Below, one piece after another: positions 46,501 through 54,929 of a stretch of 59,776 nucleotides of DNA (position 1 is its first letter; every line of letters starts with the position of its first letter). A program made the position numbers and the translations under genes. The notes under the pieces are model-generated. The model was not told where the DNA came from. It ran no database searches and saw only the letters and a list, made by a program, of their open reading frames with translations. This stretch comes from Betaproteobacteria bacterium RIFCSPLOWO2_12_FULL_62_58 (GTDB taxonomy: Bacteria; Pseudomonadota; Gammaproteobacteria; Burkholderiales; SG8-41). The stretch spans positions 1 to 59,776 of the forward strand of contig MERI01000132.1 of assembly GCA_001772005.1 (NCBI GenBank). The letters run 5' to 3'.

Positions 46501-47754
46501 TCAACGGTCGATCTCCCCGAAGACAACCTCGAAGGTGCCGATAATGGCCACCACATCAGCGATCATGTGTCCACGCGCCAATTCGTCCATCGATGACAGA
46601 TGGGTGAAGCTCGCGGAGCGGACCTTCATGCGGTAGGGCTTGTTCGCACCGTCCGAGACGAGGTAGACGCCGAACTCGCCCTTGGGATGTTCGACCGCGG
46701 CATACGCCTCGCCTTCCGGCACGTGCATGCCTTCGGTGAAAAGCTTGAAGTGGTGAATAAGCTCTTCCATGTTGGTCTTCATCTCCACGCGCGACGGCGG
46801 CGCGATCTTGTAGTTGTCGATCATCACCGGGCCGGGATTCTTGCGCAGCCAGTCGACGCACTGCTTGACGATGCGGTTCGACTGCCGCATTTCTTCGATG
46901 CGCACCAGGTACCGGTCGTAGCAATCGCCGTTGACGCCGACCGGCACGTCGAATTCCATCCGCTCATACGCCGCATAGGGCTGCTTCTTGCGCAGATCCC
47001 ATTCGACGCCGGAACCGCGCAGCATCGGGCCGGTATAGCCGAGCGCCAGCGCGCGTTCCGGAGAGACGACGCCGATCCCCACGGTGCGCTGCTTCCAGAT
47101 GCGGTTGTCCGTCAGCAGCGTTTCATACTCGTCGACGCACTTCGGAAACCGGTTGGTAAAATCCTCGATGAAATCAAGCACCGAGCCCTGGCGGTTCCGG
47201 TTGAGCTCGCGCACCGCCCTCTCATCGTGAAGCGGCGACGCGGTATATTGCGGCATGCGTTCCGGCAGATCGCGATATACGCCCCCCGGCCGATAGTACG
47301 CCGCGTGCATGCGCGCGCCGGACACTGCCTCGTATACATCGAGCAGGTCCTCGCGTTCGCGGAAGCAGTAGAGGAATACCGTCATCGCGCCGAGATCCAG
47401 CCCGTGCGCGCCCAGGCTGAACACGTGCGCGAGGATGCGTGTAATCTCGTCGAACATCACGCGGATGTACTGGGCGCGCAGCGGCACCTCGATGCCGAGC
47501 AGCTTCTCTGTCGCCATCACGTAGGCATGCTCGTTGCACATCATGGTGGTGTAGTCGAAGCGGTCGAAGTAGGGCAAGTTCTGAAGGTACGTCCGGTGCT
47601 CGGCCAGCTTCTCGGTCGCGCGATGCAGGAGACCGATGTGCGGATCGGCGCGCTGGATCACCTCGCCGTCGAGCTCCAGCACCAGACGCAACACCCCGTG
47701 CGCGGCGGGATGCTGCGGCCCGAAGTTCATCGTGTAGTTGCGAATCTCAGCCAT
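46501..47754 (-). CDS. nuoD: NADH-quinone oxidoreductase subunit D
   Basis: A 49-kDa-type subunit that forms the quinone-binding pocket, 417 residues. Conserved [16 protein letters not shown] near the N-terminus carries the pocket histidine, and [15 protein letters not shown] and the C-terminal [18 protein letters not shown] are typical. It is a separate gene, not fused to nuoC. A GTGAAxx repeat island separates it from nuoC. Confidence 0.97.
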   Translation of the reverse strand: MAEIRNYTMNFGPQHPAAHGVLRLVLELDGEVIQRADPHIGLLHRATEKLAEHRTYLQNLPYFDRFDYTTMMCNEHAYVMATEKLLGIEVPLRAQYIRVMFDEITRILAHVFSLGAHGLDLGAMTVFLYCFREREDLLDVYEAVSGARMHAAYYRPGGVYRDLPERMPQYTASPLHDERAVRELNRNRQGSVLDFIEDFTNRFPKCVDEYETLLTDNRIWKQRTVGIGVVSPERALALGYTGPMLRGSGVEWDLRKKQPYAAYERMEFDVPVGVNGDCYDRYLVRIEEMRQSNRIVKQCVDWLRKNPGPVMIDNYKIAPPSRVEMKTNMEELIHHFKLFTEGMHVPEGEAYAAVEHPKGEFGVYLVSDGANKPYRMKVRSASFTHLSSMDELARGHMIADVVAIIGTFEVVFGEIDR

Positions 47755-47775
47755 TGGTTGCTTTGGCCGCGGAGC

Positions 47776-47864
47776 GTGAAACGTGAAAAGTGAAAAGTGA
47801 AAGATAAGTGCGCCTTGCGTGCAAGGCGTTATTCCGTTTCACGTTTCCCGTTTCACTTTTCACG
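47776..47864. repeat. Inverted array of GTGAAAA heptamers between nuoC and nuoD (island F)
   Basis: GTGAAAC, GTGAAAA, GTGAAAA and GTGAAAG face TTTCACG, TTTCCCG, TTTCACT and TTTCACG, with a CGCCTTGCGTGCAAGGCG stem between. It lies inside the nuo operon. Confidence 0.7.
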
Positions 47865-47866
47865 CT

Positions 47867-48481
47867 TTAACCTTTGCGGAAGCCTTCGGAATCCGCGTAG
47901 TTCTCCTCGCGCACGATGCGCGGCACGATCTCGCGAGGATCGATCGTCACCGGCTGATAGATGACGCGCTGCTGGTCGGGGTCGTAGCGCATCTCGACGG
48001 TGCCGAAAATAGGAAAGTCCTTGCGGAACGGATGCCCCACGAAGCCGTAATCGGTGAGGATGCGGCGCAGGTCAGGATGGCCGGTAAATACGATGCCGAA
48101 GAGATCGAACGCCTCGCGCTCGAACCAGTTCGCGGACGGCCAGACTTCGATCAGCGAATCGAGCACGGGAAACTCGTTGTCCGGACAAAACGCGCGCACG
48201 CGCAAACGCCAGTTGCGCTCGACCGAAAGCAGGTGCGCGACGGCCGCGAAGCGTGGTCCGTCCCATTTACCGTCGCCGTACGCGTTATAGTCAACGCCAC
48301 AGAGGTCTATCAGCTGCTGGAACTGCAAATCCGGATGGTCGCGCAGGACCTGCGCCGTGGCGCTGTAGTCGGCCGCCTTCACCTCAAGGGTCAGTTCCCC
48401 GAGCCGCTCGCCGAGCTTCGCGATCCTGTCGCCGAGAACGCTGCGGAGCGCGTCGTGGAGACGCTGGAGCTTCGGTGCCAT
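47867..48481 (-). CDS. nuoC: NADH-quinone oxidoreductase subunit C
   Basis: A 30-kDa-type subunit, 204 residues, with the signature ERE(A)[18 protein letters not shown] and the following [14 protein letters not shown]. Its ATG at 48481 is one base from repeat copy 4, so the leader and ribosome site lie within the inserted element. Expression of nuoC onwards must pass through that element from nuoB. Confidence 0.95.
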   Translation of the reverse strand: MAPKLQRLHDALRSVLGDRIAKLGERLGELTLEVKAADYSATAQVLRDHPDLQFQQLIDLCGVDYNAYGDGKWDGPRFAAVAHLLSVERNWRLRVRAFCPDNEFPVLDSLIEVWPSANWFEREAFDLFGIVFTGHPDLRRILTDYGFVGHPFRKDFPIFGTVEMRYDPDQQRVIYQPVTIDPREIVPRIVREENYADSEGFRKG

Positions 48482-48482
48482 C

Positions 48483-48681
48483 TAGCAGCCTGTCGAACCT
48501 AACAGCCCGAACAGGCTGCTAAAAGCAAAACCGGCTGACAATTCCAAAAAAAACCCGGCCGAACTGGGCGAACATGAAAAAAATTGAGGGTGAATTCGCA
48601 TATCTATCATTTTCTCTTGCAAGTTTCCTGGCGCCGGTTTTGCATTAGGAGTTTGTCGGGGCCAAGTCCGACAAACTCCTA
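48483..48681. mobile_element. MITE-like 199-bp element, copy 4, inside the nuo operon
   Basis: Left end TAGCAGCCTGTCGAACCT, right-end reverse complement TAGGAGTTTGTCGGACTT. The inner arms GCAAAACCGGC and GCCGGTTTTGC and the core GTGAATTCGCATATCTATCA are kept. It lies exactly between nuoB and nuoC: its final bases give the nuoB stop TAG and its first base is two from the nuoC ATG. CTAG is seen at both borders. Confidence 0.85.
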
Positions 48682-49158
48682 GCGTGCAATCGTATTGGTG
48701 CGCTTGATCTTGTTCTGCAACTGGATGATGCCGTAGAGCAGCGCCTCGGCGGTCGGCGGACAACCCGGCACATAGATGTCGACCGGGATGATGCGGTCGC
48801 ATCCGCGCACGACCGAATAGGAGTAGTGGTAGTAGCCGCCGCCGTTCGCGCAGGAGCCCATCGAAATCACCCAGCGCGGCTCAGCCATCTGGTCGTAGAC
48901 CTTGCGCAGCGCAGGCGCCATCTTGTTGCACAGCGTGCCGGCGACAATCATCACGTCGGACTGGCGCGGACTCGGGCGGAACACGATACCGAAGCGGTCG
49001 AGGTCGTAGCGCGACGCGCCCGCGTGCATCATTTCGATCGCGCAGCATGCCAGGCCGAAGGTCACCGGCCACAGCGATCCGGTGCGCGTCCAGTTGATCA
49101 GCGTGTCCGCGGTCGTGGTAATGAAGCCTTTTTCGGCAAGGTTTTCAGGTGCGCCCAT
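48679..49158 (-). CDS. nuoB: NADH-quinone oxidoreductase subunit B
   Basis: Holds cluster N2 next to the quinone site; 159 residues. Cluster ligands are seen in [19 protein letters not shown] and PGCPPTAEA. The C-terminus [11 protein letters not shown] ends at a TAG supplied by the inserted element, so any natural extra residues are lost. The start overlaps the tail of a nuoA relic. Confidence 0.95.
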   Translation of the reverse strand: MGAPENLAEKGFITTTADTLINWTRTGSLWPVTFGLACCAIEMMHAGASRYDLDRFGIVFRPSPRQSDVMIVAGTLCNKMAPALRKVYDQMAEPRWVISMGSCANGGGYYHYSYSVVRGCDRIIPVDIYVPGCPPTAEALLYGIIQLQNKIKRTNTIAR

Positions 49159-49391
49159 AAGTCACCCCCAGACTACCGCCGTTCCAGAGTACCGTTCGTC
49201 CATTCATGGAGGACGCCAACCACCAGACAGAGAGCATCATCGATATGAAACCGAAAACGCCTATCTCCTGCCGCACGATTTCTCGCGGGAGGAGCAACGC
49301 GATCTCGACGGCGACCGGGACGAAGACGACCGCCACCAGGCGGTAGCGCACGTCGAACTTCATGCTCATGCGTGCGTCCGCAAATAACGTT
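49145..49391 (-). pseudogene. nuoA: Decayed 3' half of nuoA next to nuoB
   Basis: The frame resumes homology with intact nuoA at ADAR and MKFDVRY, then drifts: where the intact copy has [16 protein letters not shown], this has VPVAVEIALLLPREIV, losing a conserved acidic residue and inserting charges into a membrane helix. A frameshift near 49200 follows. The shifted frame reads EWTNGTLERR and stop, matching [10 protein letters not shown] of the intact gene. The N-terminal 55 or so residues are missing. It sits at the normal nuoA position before nuoB. The functional copy is at 54.2-54.6 kb. Confidence 0.82.
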
Positions 49392-49397
49392 GGAATT

Positions 49398-50066
49398 TTA
49401 CCCCGCGGGGCGCTGGTGGGTCAATGAATCACGGTCGGAACGATACACCGTGCGTGCCAGTTCCGCTGCCAGGCGCGTAGCGGCGTCGTTCATGGTGGCG
49501 AACAGATTTTGTGCGACGCGCTCCCGCACCGGCGCGAGCAACGCCGGCAAGCGCACTGAGCGACTGAGCGCGCGGGTCTCGATCGCGTAGAGCCGCAGCA
49601 TCTCGTGCAAGAGCCGGTAGAGATCCGGCTGCGGGTAAGTTGCGCGCAGCGCCGCCCGCAGGCCGACTCCCGCGCGCCACTCGGCGAGAATCCGGTATGC
49701 CGCTCGAAGAAGGCTTTCTATGCGCTGCATCCGCACCGGTGCGATTTCCTCGTATCGAATCACGATCCGCACGGGAAATGCGCCGACGCGCTCGAGGAAC
49801 ATCCGGTCGATCGCCCGGGTTGCATCGAAGAGTTGCTGTATCGCTTCGCGCCCCGGCGGTGATCCGGCGGTGAGCGCCTCGCCGGCGCGCCGGATCACGA
49901 GCGCGTCCTTGCGCACCTCCTTGTCGAGGTTCAAGGCGAGCACCGGCTCCAGGTGGGGCAATGCCAGCCGCAGGGGTAACGTTGCGCGCAGCGCCTCGAT
50001 AGTGCGCCGGCTGTACGCAGCCATGATCTTTCCGTTCAAAGCTGCGAGGGCACTCGTCCGGTCCAT
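49398..50066 (-). CDS. Unknown, largely helical protein linked to the frd block
   Basis: 222 residues, rich in Ala, Leu and Arg, predicted by eye to be mainly alpha-helical and soluble, with no signal peptide and no cysteine motif. Segments such as RRTIEALRATLPLRLALPHLE and YRLLHEMLRLYAIETRALS look amphipathic. I do not recognise a family. It is the last gene of the frdABCD-methyltransferase run, ending a few bases before the nuoA relic, so it probably arrived with the block. The start at 50066 lacks a strong ribosome site. Confidence 0.6.
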   Translation of the reverse strand: MDRTSALAALNGKIMAAYSRRTIEALRATLPLRLALPHLEPVLALNLDKEVRKDALVIRRAGEALTAGSPPGREAIQQLFDATRAIDRMFLERVGAFPVRIVIRYEEIAPVRMQRIESLLRAAYRILAEWRAGVGLRAALRATYPQPDLYRLLHEMLRLYAIETRALSRSVRLPALLAPVRERVAQNLFATMNDAATRLAAELARTVYRSDRDSLTHQRPAG

Positions 50067-50131
50067 GGGCAGCGGCTGGAGACACCTCGGGACGCGCCGC
50101 AGTCCGCGCGGTCGGCATCTCAGCCCGACGG

Positions 50132-50881
50132 CTATTTCGCTGCGCGGTGAAAACCGAGCATGCCGGCGAAGACAGTCTTCGCCGTAACATCGCGATAGCC
50201 CAGGTCATCGAGCACGTCGCAAAGCTCCTGCACCGAATAGAACATCTGCAGCGCGTTGATGAAGTACTCCTTGCACTTGAGCGCCGCCGGGCCGCTGCGG
50301 AAAAGAAAGCCCGTGAACCAGAGGCAGAACCGGAGATAGGCGTAATAAAGGACTTCCACCGTGCGGTTCGCCGGCCGCAGCATGTCGCAGTGGTAGAAGC
50401 GCCCGCCCGGCTTGAGCACGCGGCGGATCTCCGCGAACACCTGCCGAACGCGCAGGTGCCGCGAGGCAAACTGCAGCGTGACGGCGTCGAAGTGATTGTC
50501 CGGGAATGGCAGCGTATGCACGTCGCCGATCACGCTGCGGATCCGCAAACCGAGCGCTTCGGCGCGTTGCCGGCCGACCTCCTGCATGGCGGCGCTGCGG
50601 TCGATCGCGTGCACTTCGAGTGTCGGCTCGCGCTTGAGAAGCGCGATGCCGATGGCGTTGGTCCCCGCGCACACGTCGAGTACCCGCTCGCCGGACCGCA
50701 CGTCCACGGTCGCCATGAACTCGCGCAGGAACCGGTTCCACAGTCCAAGGCTCGCGACGTGGTTGGCGCGGTCATAGTACGGCGCCACGTCGGCGAATAC
50801 GTCATTCAGTTCCTTCGACCAGACGTCGTTGAATTGCTCTTCCCGTGCGATTTCCCGGGTGGCAACTGGCGGCGGATTCAT
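50132..50881 (-). CDS. UbiE/MenG-like SAM-dependent methyltransferase
   Basis: 249 residues. The order of motifs follows ubiquinone/menaquinone C-methyltransferases: VAPYYDRANHVASLG, the SAM loop RVLDVCAGTNAIGIAL, LPFPDNHFDAVTLQFASRHL and RRVLKPGGRFYHCDM. The loop reads AGTNAIG where UbiE has GGTGDLA, so it is a divergent branch. Its gene lies 19 bp after frdD on the same strand. A role in making the low-potential quinone used by fumarate reductase is an attractive inference. It does not resemble the RquA rhodoquinone enzyme as I know it. A housekeeping ubiE would be expected elsewhere. Confidence 0.8.
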   Translation of the reverse strand: MNPPPVATREIAREEQFNDVWSKELNDVFADVAPYYDRANHVASLGLWNRFLREFMATVDVRSGERVLDVCAGTNAIGIALLKREPTLEVHAIDRSAAMQEVGRQRAEALGLRIRSVIGDVHTLPFPDNHFDAVTLQFASRHLRVRQVFAEIRRVLKPGGRFYHCDMLRPANRTVEVLYYAYLRFCLWFTGFLFRSGPAALKCKEYFINALQMFYSVQELCDVLDDLGYRDVTAKTVFAGMLGFHRAAK

Positions 50882-50900
50882 CAGGTTTCCCTCCCTTCCT

Positions 50901-51242
50901 TCAAATCCGCATCAAGTAAAGCACTGACGCCGCGGTCCCCGCAAGCGCCCCGGCATAGACGATCGTGGCCACGAGCGTATCGGCGCGCACGCCAAGGTCG
51001 TAACAGGTGATGCGCAGGCGGTGGGCGGTGCTCCATAGCGACAGGAATACGGTTCCGGCAATCGCCAGCTTGGAGAACCAGTGGCTGGCGAAGGCGTGCA
51101 ACCGCTCGTAGGCGAGCAGATCCGGCGCGTGGCCGAGAGCCGCCAGAAGCGTCAGGAGGATCAGTACCGGGATGAGAAAGGCGGTCAGCGTGCCACCGGC
51201 AGCGAATGGCCCCCACACGATAGGTTTGTTCGACCGGGCCAT
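50901..51242 (-). CDS. frdD: Fumarate reductase membrane anchor subunit D
   Basis: 113 residues with three hydrophobic helices. It aligns with E. coli FrdD at PIVWGPFAAGGTLTAFLIPV, YERLHAFASHWFSKL and the TAHRLRITCYDLG segment, which keeps the His-Arg pair. It anchors the FrdAB head to the membrane with FrdC and helps form the quinol site. Its start at 51242 is two bases after the frdC stop. Confidence 0.9.
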   Translation of the reverse strand: MARSNKPIVWGPFAAGGTLTAFLIPVLILLTLLAALGHAPDLLAYERLHAFASHWFSKLAIAGTVFLSLWSTAHRLRITCYDLGVRADTLVATIVYAGALAGTAASVLYLMRI

Positions 51243-51244
51243 GT

Positions 51245-51637
51245 TCAAAACGCTCCCGCGAGCGCGAGGACCGCAAGCGACAGTAACCCCCAGCTGGCGT
51301 AGTGCGCGCCGGAAATCACGGCGTCCGGAAGAAAGTCTTCCCCGATCTGCACCGGCAGCGCCTTGGGCGTCAGGTTGAACCACGTCACGCTGTGATAAAG
51401 CGCGAAACCGAGCGCCAGCACGTGAAACACGATGCTTGCGGGGCTGCTGAGCCAGTCCCGAAAGCCTTGATAGGCGGCCGGCCCCTGCGACAGGCTGTTC
51501 AGGCCTGCGACCAGGAGCAGCGTGTAAGCACCGATGAAAATGCAGGTGACCTCGCGCGCCATGTAGCGCAGGTAGCGCGGGTGGCGGAAAAACCAGCGGA
51601 ACTTCCGAACCTCTCGAACGTAGGGCTTGCGGCTCAT
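51245..51637 (-). CDS. frdC: Fumarate reductase membrane anchor subunit C
   Basis: 130 residues, the same size as E. coli FrdC, with three helices. The quinol-site residues known from E. coli are kept at the same numbers: E29 (YMAREVT), H82 and W86 (YHSVTWFNL). The start RKPYVR also matches. The ATG overlaps the frdB stop as ATGA. No haem-ligand pattern of the SdhC type is seen, supporting a haem-less type D anchor. Confidence 0.92.
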   Translation of the reverse strand: MSRKPYVREVRKFRWFFRHPRYLRYMAREVTCIFIGAYTLLLVAGLNSLSQGPAAYQGFRDWLSSPASIVFHVLALGFALYHSVTWFNLTPKALPVQIGEDFLPDAVISGAHYASWGLLSLAVLALAGAF

Positions 51638-52377
51638 TTCTTCACCCATGGCATCAGGTGTTCCTTGTACCAGTCGACCGTGCTCTTGATCTTGACCTGC
51701 TGCAGCGCGCCCGCCGGATCGACGTGCTCGGGACAGACCTCGGAGCAAGCGCCCGTGAACGAGCATTCCCACACGCCCTCGGTCGCCGCGATTTCCTCCT
51801 GGCGCGCGTCGCGACCACCGTCGCGCGAATCCTGGTTGTAGCGGTGGGCGAGCGCGATCGCCGCGGGACCGATGAATTTCGGGATCAGGCCGTATTCCGG
51901 ACAGGCCGCGTAGCACAGCATGCAGTTGATGCACAGGGTGTACTGTTTGAATTTTTTCAGCTCGGCGGGCGTCTGGCGGTACTCGCCCTCGCTTACCGGT
52001 TTTTCCTGCTTCGGAATCAGATACGGCTTCACGCGCGCCAGCTTGGCCATGAAGTCGTCGATCACGGTCACCAGGTCGCGCTCGATCGGGAAATGCACGA
52101 GCGGCTCGACGCGGATCACGCCCCCGTAATCGCGCAGGAAGGATTTGCATGCCAGCTTTGGCTCGCCGTTGATCATCATGCCGCAGCTTCCGCAAACCGC
52201 CATGTGGCAGGACCAGCGGTAGCTCAGCGTCGGGTCTATCGTCTCCTTTACGCGGTTCAAGGCATCGAGCACCACCCACTCTTCCTCGCAGCTGACAGAG
52301 TAGCGCTGAAAATGCGGCTCGCTGTCGTTTTCCGGGTTATAGCGCAGCACCTCGAGCTCGAACATGCGCTCGCTCAC
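51634..52377 (-). CDS. frdB: Fumarate reductase iron-sulfur subunit B
   Basis: 247 residues carrying the electron wire from quinol to FAD. [2Fe-2S] ligands are C57, C62, C65 and C77 (SCHMAVCGSC, PKLAC). [4Fe-4S] ligands are C149, C152 and C155, and [3Fe-4S] ligands are C159, C205 and C211, with C215 closing the 4Fe site. FIGPAAIALAHRYNQDSRD and CSEVCPEHVDP are close to E. coli FrdB. It overlaps frdA by four bases. Confidence 0.95.
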   Translation of the reverse strand: MSERMFELEVLRYNPENDSEPHFQRYSVSCEEEWVVLDALNRVKETIDPTLSYRWSCHMAVCGSCGMMINGEPKLACKSFLRDYGGVIRVEPLVHFPIERDLVTVIDDFMAKLARVKPYLIPKQEKPVSEGEYRQTPAELKKFKQYTLCINCMLCYAACPEYGLIPKFIGPAAIALAHRYNQDSRDGGRDARQEEIAATEGVWECSFTGACSEVCPEHVDPAGALQQVKIKSTVDWYKEHLMPWVKK

Positions 52378-54134
52378 TCGTGGTCTCCCGAGTAATCACG
52401 CACGCCGGGTTGCGACTTGGTGATCACCACGTCGCGATAGTCGATTCGGGGCGGGTCGCTCGAGTGAAAGTGCGCCAGCGAATGGCGCAGAAACTTCGTG
52501 TCGTCGCGCTCGACAAAGTCGAGCCGCTGGTGGGCGCCCCGCGATTCCGTGCGCGCGAGCGCGCTTGCCGTGACCGCCTCGGCGCAATCGAGCATCGACC
52601 CCAGTTCCAGCGCCTGTAGCAGGTCGGTGTTGTAAACATTGGTCTTGTCGGTCAGTTCGACTTCAGCGTAGCGATGGCGAAGCTCGCCGAGCTTTTTGCA
52701 TGCCTCCGACAAGCCGTCTCTGCTGCGATAGATTCCCGCGTTCTCCTCCATGGTCGTCATCATTTCCTTGCGCAGCCCGGCGATCGATTCCTTGCCGCCG
52801 GTTTTCTCGAACAGCGAGCGAATGCGCGCCTGTGCCGCCGTGGCCTTCGCCGCAAGCGCCGCATCGTTTCCCGGACGAGCGCCGGACCGGACGTACTCTG
52901 CTGCGCTCAGCCCGGCCCGCCGCCCGAACACTAAAATCTCGGTGAGGGAGTTCGAGCCCAGCCGATTTGCGCCGTTGATGCTCACGCAGGCGCACTCGCC
53001 CGCCGCGAACAGTCCGGCGAGCGGCGTCGCGGCCCTGATGTCCGTATCGATACCGCCCATCATGTAATGCACGACCGGGCGCACGGGCACCGGGTCGGTG
53101 ACCGGATCGACGCCCAAATAGCTGGTGGCCATGTCCCGCACCAAGGGCAGGCGCTCGTTGATCGTCTTCTCCCCGAGATGCCGCATGTCGAGCAACATGC
53201 AGTCGCCCCACTTCGTGGGCAGCATATTGCCCTTTTTCTGCTCGTGCCAGAACGCCTGGCTGACCCGGTCGCGCGGGCCGAGTTCCATGGTCTTGAGTTG
53301 CGGCTTGCCAACCGGCGTTTCCGGTCCCATGCCATAGTCCTGCAGAAAGCGGCGACCATTCTTGTTGAGCAGGATTCCGCCTTCACCGCGGCAGGCCTCG
53401 GTCAGCAGGGTGCCCGTGTTGGGCAGACCGGTCGGATGGTACTGGACGAATTCCATGTCCTTGAGCGGCACGCCAGCGCGGTAGGCCAGCGCCATGCCGT
53501 CACCGGTCTTGATCGCGCCGTTGGTGGTGAACGGGAACATGCGGCCGGCCCCACCGCCGGCAACGATCACTGCGCGCGCCTGGAACTGCCGCATCTGGCC
53601 GCTACGCATCTCGATCGCCGTGCACCCCTGGCAGCGTCCGTCATCCACGATCAGGTCGGTGGCGTAGTACTCGTCGAAGCGCTGGATCGAGGGAAATCTG
53701 AGCGACGTCTGGAACAGCGTATGCAGGATATGGAAGCCCGACTTGTCGGCGGCAAACCAAGTGCGTTGTTTCTTCATGCCGCCGAACGGCCGTACCGCCA
53801 CCGCCCCGTTCGGCTCGCGGCTCCACGGGCAGCCCCAGTGTTCGAGCTGGATGAGCTCCTTGGGCGCTTCCCGGACCAGATACTCGACGGCGTCCTGGTC
53901 GCACAACCAGTCCCCGCCGCCGACAGTATCGTTGAAGTGATGATCGAGGCTGTCGTCGGGTTTGATCACACCGGCGGCCCCGCCCTCGGCGGCGCAGGTG
54001 TGGCTGCGCATCGGGTAAACCTTGGAGATCAGTGCGATGCGCAGCTGGGGATCGGCCTCTGCGAGCGCGATCGCGGCGCGCAGTCCTGCGCCGCCTGCGC
54101 CGATGATGGCTACATCTGTCTGAATCGTTTCCAT
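52374..54134 (-). CDS. frdA: Fumarate reductase flavoprotein subunit A
   Basis: 586 residues that reduce fumarate to succinate at covalent FAD on the cytoplasmic face. The dinucleotide fold is GAGGAGLRAAIAL, and the FAD-linking histidine is H45 in MRSHTCAAEGG, as in E. coli. Catalytic residues are seen in EFVQYHPTGL, TEACRGEGG, ELGPRDRVSQAFWHE, VHYMMGGIDTD and GANRLGSNSLTE. Overall similarity is clearly to the E. coli-type quinol:fumarate reductase rather than SdhA. It is the first gene of a tight frdABCD run. A solo end of the repeat element lies 49 bp upstream. Confidence 0.95.
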   Translation of the reverse strand: METIQTDVAIIGAGGAGLRAAIALAEADPQLRIALISKVYPMRSHTCAAEGGAAGVIKPDDSLDHHFNDTVGGGDWLCDQDAVEYLVREAPKELIQLEHWGCPWSREPNGAVAVRPFGGMKKQRTWFAADKSGFHILHTLFQTSLRFPSIQRFDEYYATDLIVDDGRCQGCTAIEMRSGQMRQFQARAVIVAGGGAGRMFPFTTNGAIKTGDGMALAYRAGVPLKDMEFVQYHPTGLPNTGTLLTEACRGEGGILLNKNGRRFLQDYGMGPETPVGKPQLKTMELGPRDRVSQAFWHEQKKGNMLPTKWGDCMLLDMRHLGEKTINERLPLVRDMATSYLGVDPVTDPVPVRPVVHYMMGGIDTDIRAATPLAGLFAAGECACVSINGANRLGSNSLTEILVFGRRAGLSAAEYVRSGARPGNDAALAAKATAAQARIRSLFEKTGGKESIAGLRKEMMTTMEENAGIYRSRDGLSEACKKLGELRHRYAEVELTDKTNVYNTDLLQALELGSMLDCAEAVTASALARTESRGAHQRLDFVERDDTKFLRHSLAHFHSSDPPRIDYRDVVITKSQPGVRDYSGDHE

Positions 54135-54182
54135 CCGGGTGGTCGCGGGCCGTCGTGGGGCGATCGTCTCGATGCTGGCGCC

Positions 54183-54221
54183 TAGCAGCCTGTCGGACTT
54201 AACGGTCCGTACAGGCTGCTA
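54183..54221. mobile_element. Solo left end of the MITE-like element between nuoA and frdA
   Basis: TAGCAGCCTGTCGGACTT followed by the hairpin return ACAGGCTGCTA, then unrelated sequence; the loop GGTCCGT is closest to copy 1. The rest of the element is absent. It marks the junction between the intact nuoA and the inserted frd block, and could act as a terminator-like hairpin after nuoA. Confidence 0.78.
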
Positions 54222-54243
54222 AAACGACTCTGGCATCGATCCG

Positions 54244-54612
54244 CTACTCCCATTCCAGCGCGCCCTTCATCCATTCATAGATGAAACCCACCACGAGGAT
54301 GCCGAGAAATACCACCATCGCCATGAAGCCGAAGAAACCGAGTTCCTGCAGCACCACCGCCCACGGGAAGAGAAACGCGATTTCCAGGTCGAACAAGATG
54401 AAGAGGATCGCCACCAGGTAGTAGCGCACGTCGAACTTCATGCGTGCGTCCTCGAACGCTTCGAACCCGCATTCATAGGGCGCGAGCTTTTCGCTGTCCG
54501 GACGGTGCACGCCGAGCAGGCGGGTCAAGCCTCCGCCGAGCAGAACCGGCACGACGCCGACCGCAAGGCCGACGATAATGAACATCAGGATCGGGAAGTA
54601 GTTTTCCAGCAT
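54244..54612 (-). CDS. nuoA: NADH-quinone oxidoreductase subunit A (intact copy, separated from nuoB)
   Basis: 122 residues with three hydrophobic helices. Key features [20 protein letters not shown] and the acidic residues in [11 protein letters not shown] are intact, unlike the relic next to nuoB. It stands 5 kb from nuoB, on the tRNA-Leu/secG/tpiA side of the frd block. Complex I can only be complete if this copy is expressed, probably from its own upstream promoter near the tRNA gene. Confidence 0.94.
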   Translation of the reverse strand: MLENYFPILMFIIVGLAVGVVPVLLGGGLTRLLGVHRPDSEKLAPYECGFEAFEDARMKFDVRYYLVAILFILFDLEIAFLFPWAVVLQELGFFGFMAMVVFLGILVVGFIYEWMKGALEWE

Positions 54613-54764
54613 CGGGATTCAGGATACAGCAAAACCCTTTTCGACAACGCGCTTCATGGCAGTATTCGACTCGGATCACCCAGTCAAGATTTGCAAACCT
54701 GCCGCATTGTGCTGGATTCCGAATCGCAAATGCTTGATCCAGGTCAAACTCGAATTCATAATCT

Positions 54765-54849
54765 TGGTGCCGACGGAGAGACTCGAACTCTCACGGCTAT
54801 CGCCACCGCCCCCTCAAGACGGCGTGTCTACCAATTCCACCACGTCGGC
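54765..54849 (-). tRNA. tRNA-Leu(GAG)
   Basis: 85 bases with CCA encoded. The acceptor stem GCCGACG pairs with CGTCGGC, the anticodon loop CTTGAGG reads GAG, a variable arm of class II type is present, and the T-arm is GAGAGTTCGAGTCTCTC. Its location between secG and nuoA is the usual one in Betaproteobacteria. Confidence 0.95.
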
Positions 54850-54929
54850 GTATCAAATCCAGTGCAAAATACAGAATGCAGAGTGATGAGTTGAATGTCA
54901 AAAGCTCCGCACTCTGCACTCATCGCTCA

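Noticed and set aside
50132..50881. Identification of the frd-linked methyltransferase as RquA (rhodoquinone synthesis)
   Set aside because: The motif order and the VAPYYDRANHVASLG start fit UbiE/MenG; the segments I associate with RquA are not present.
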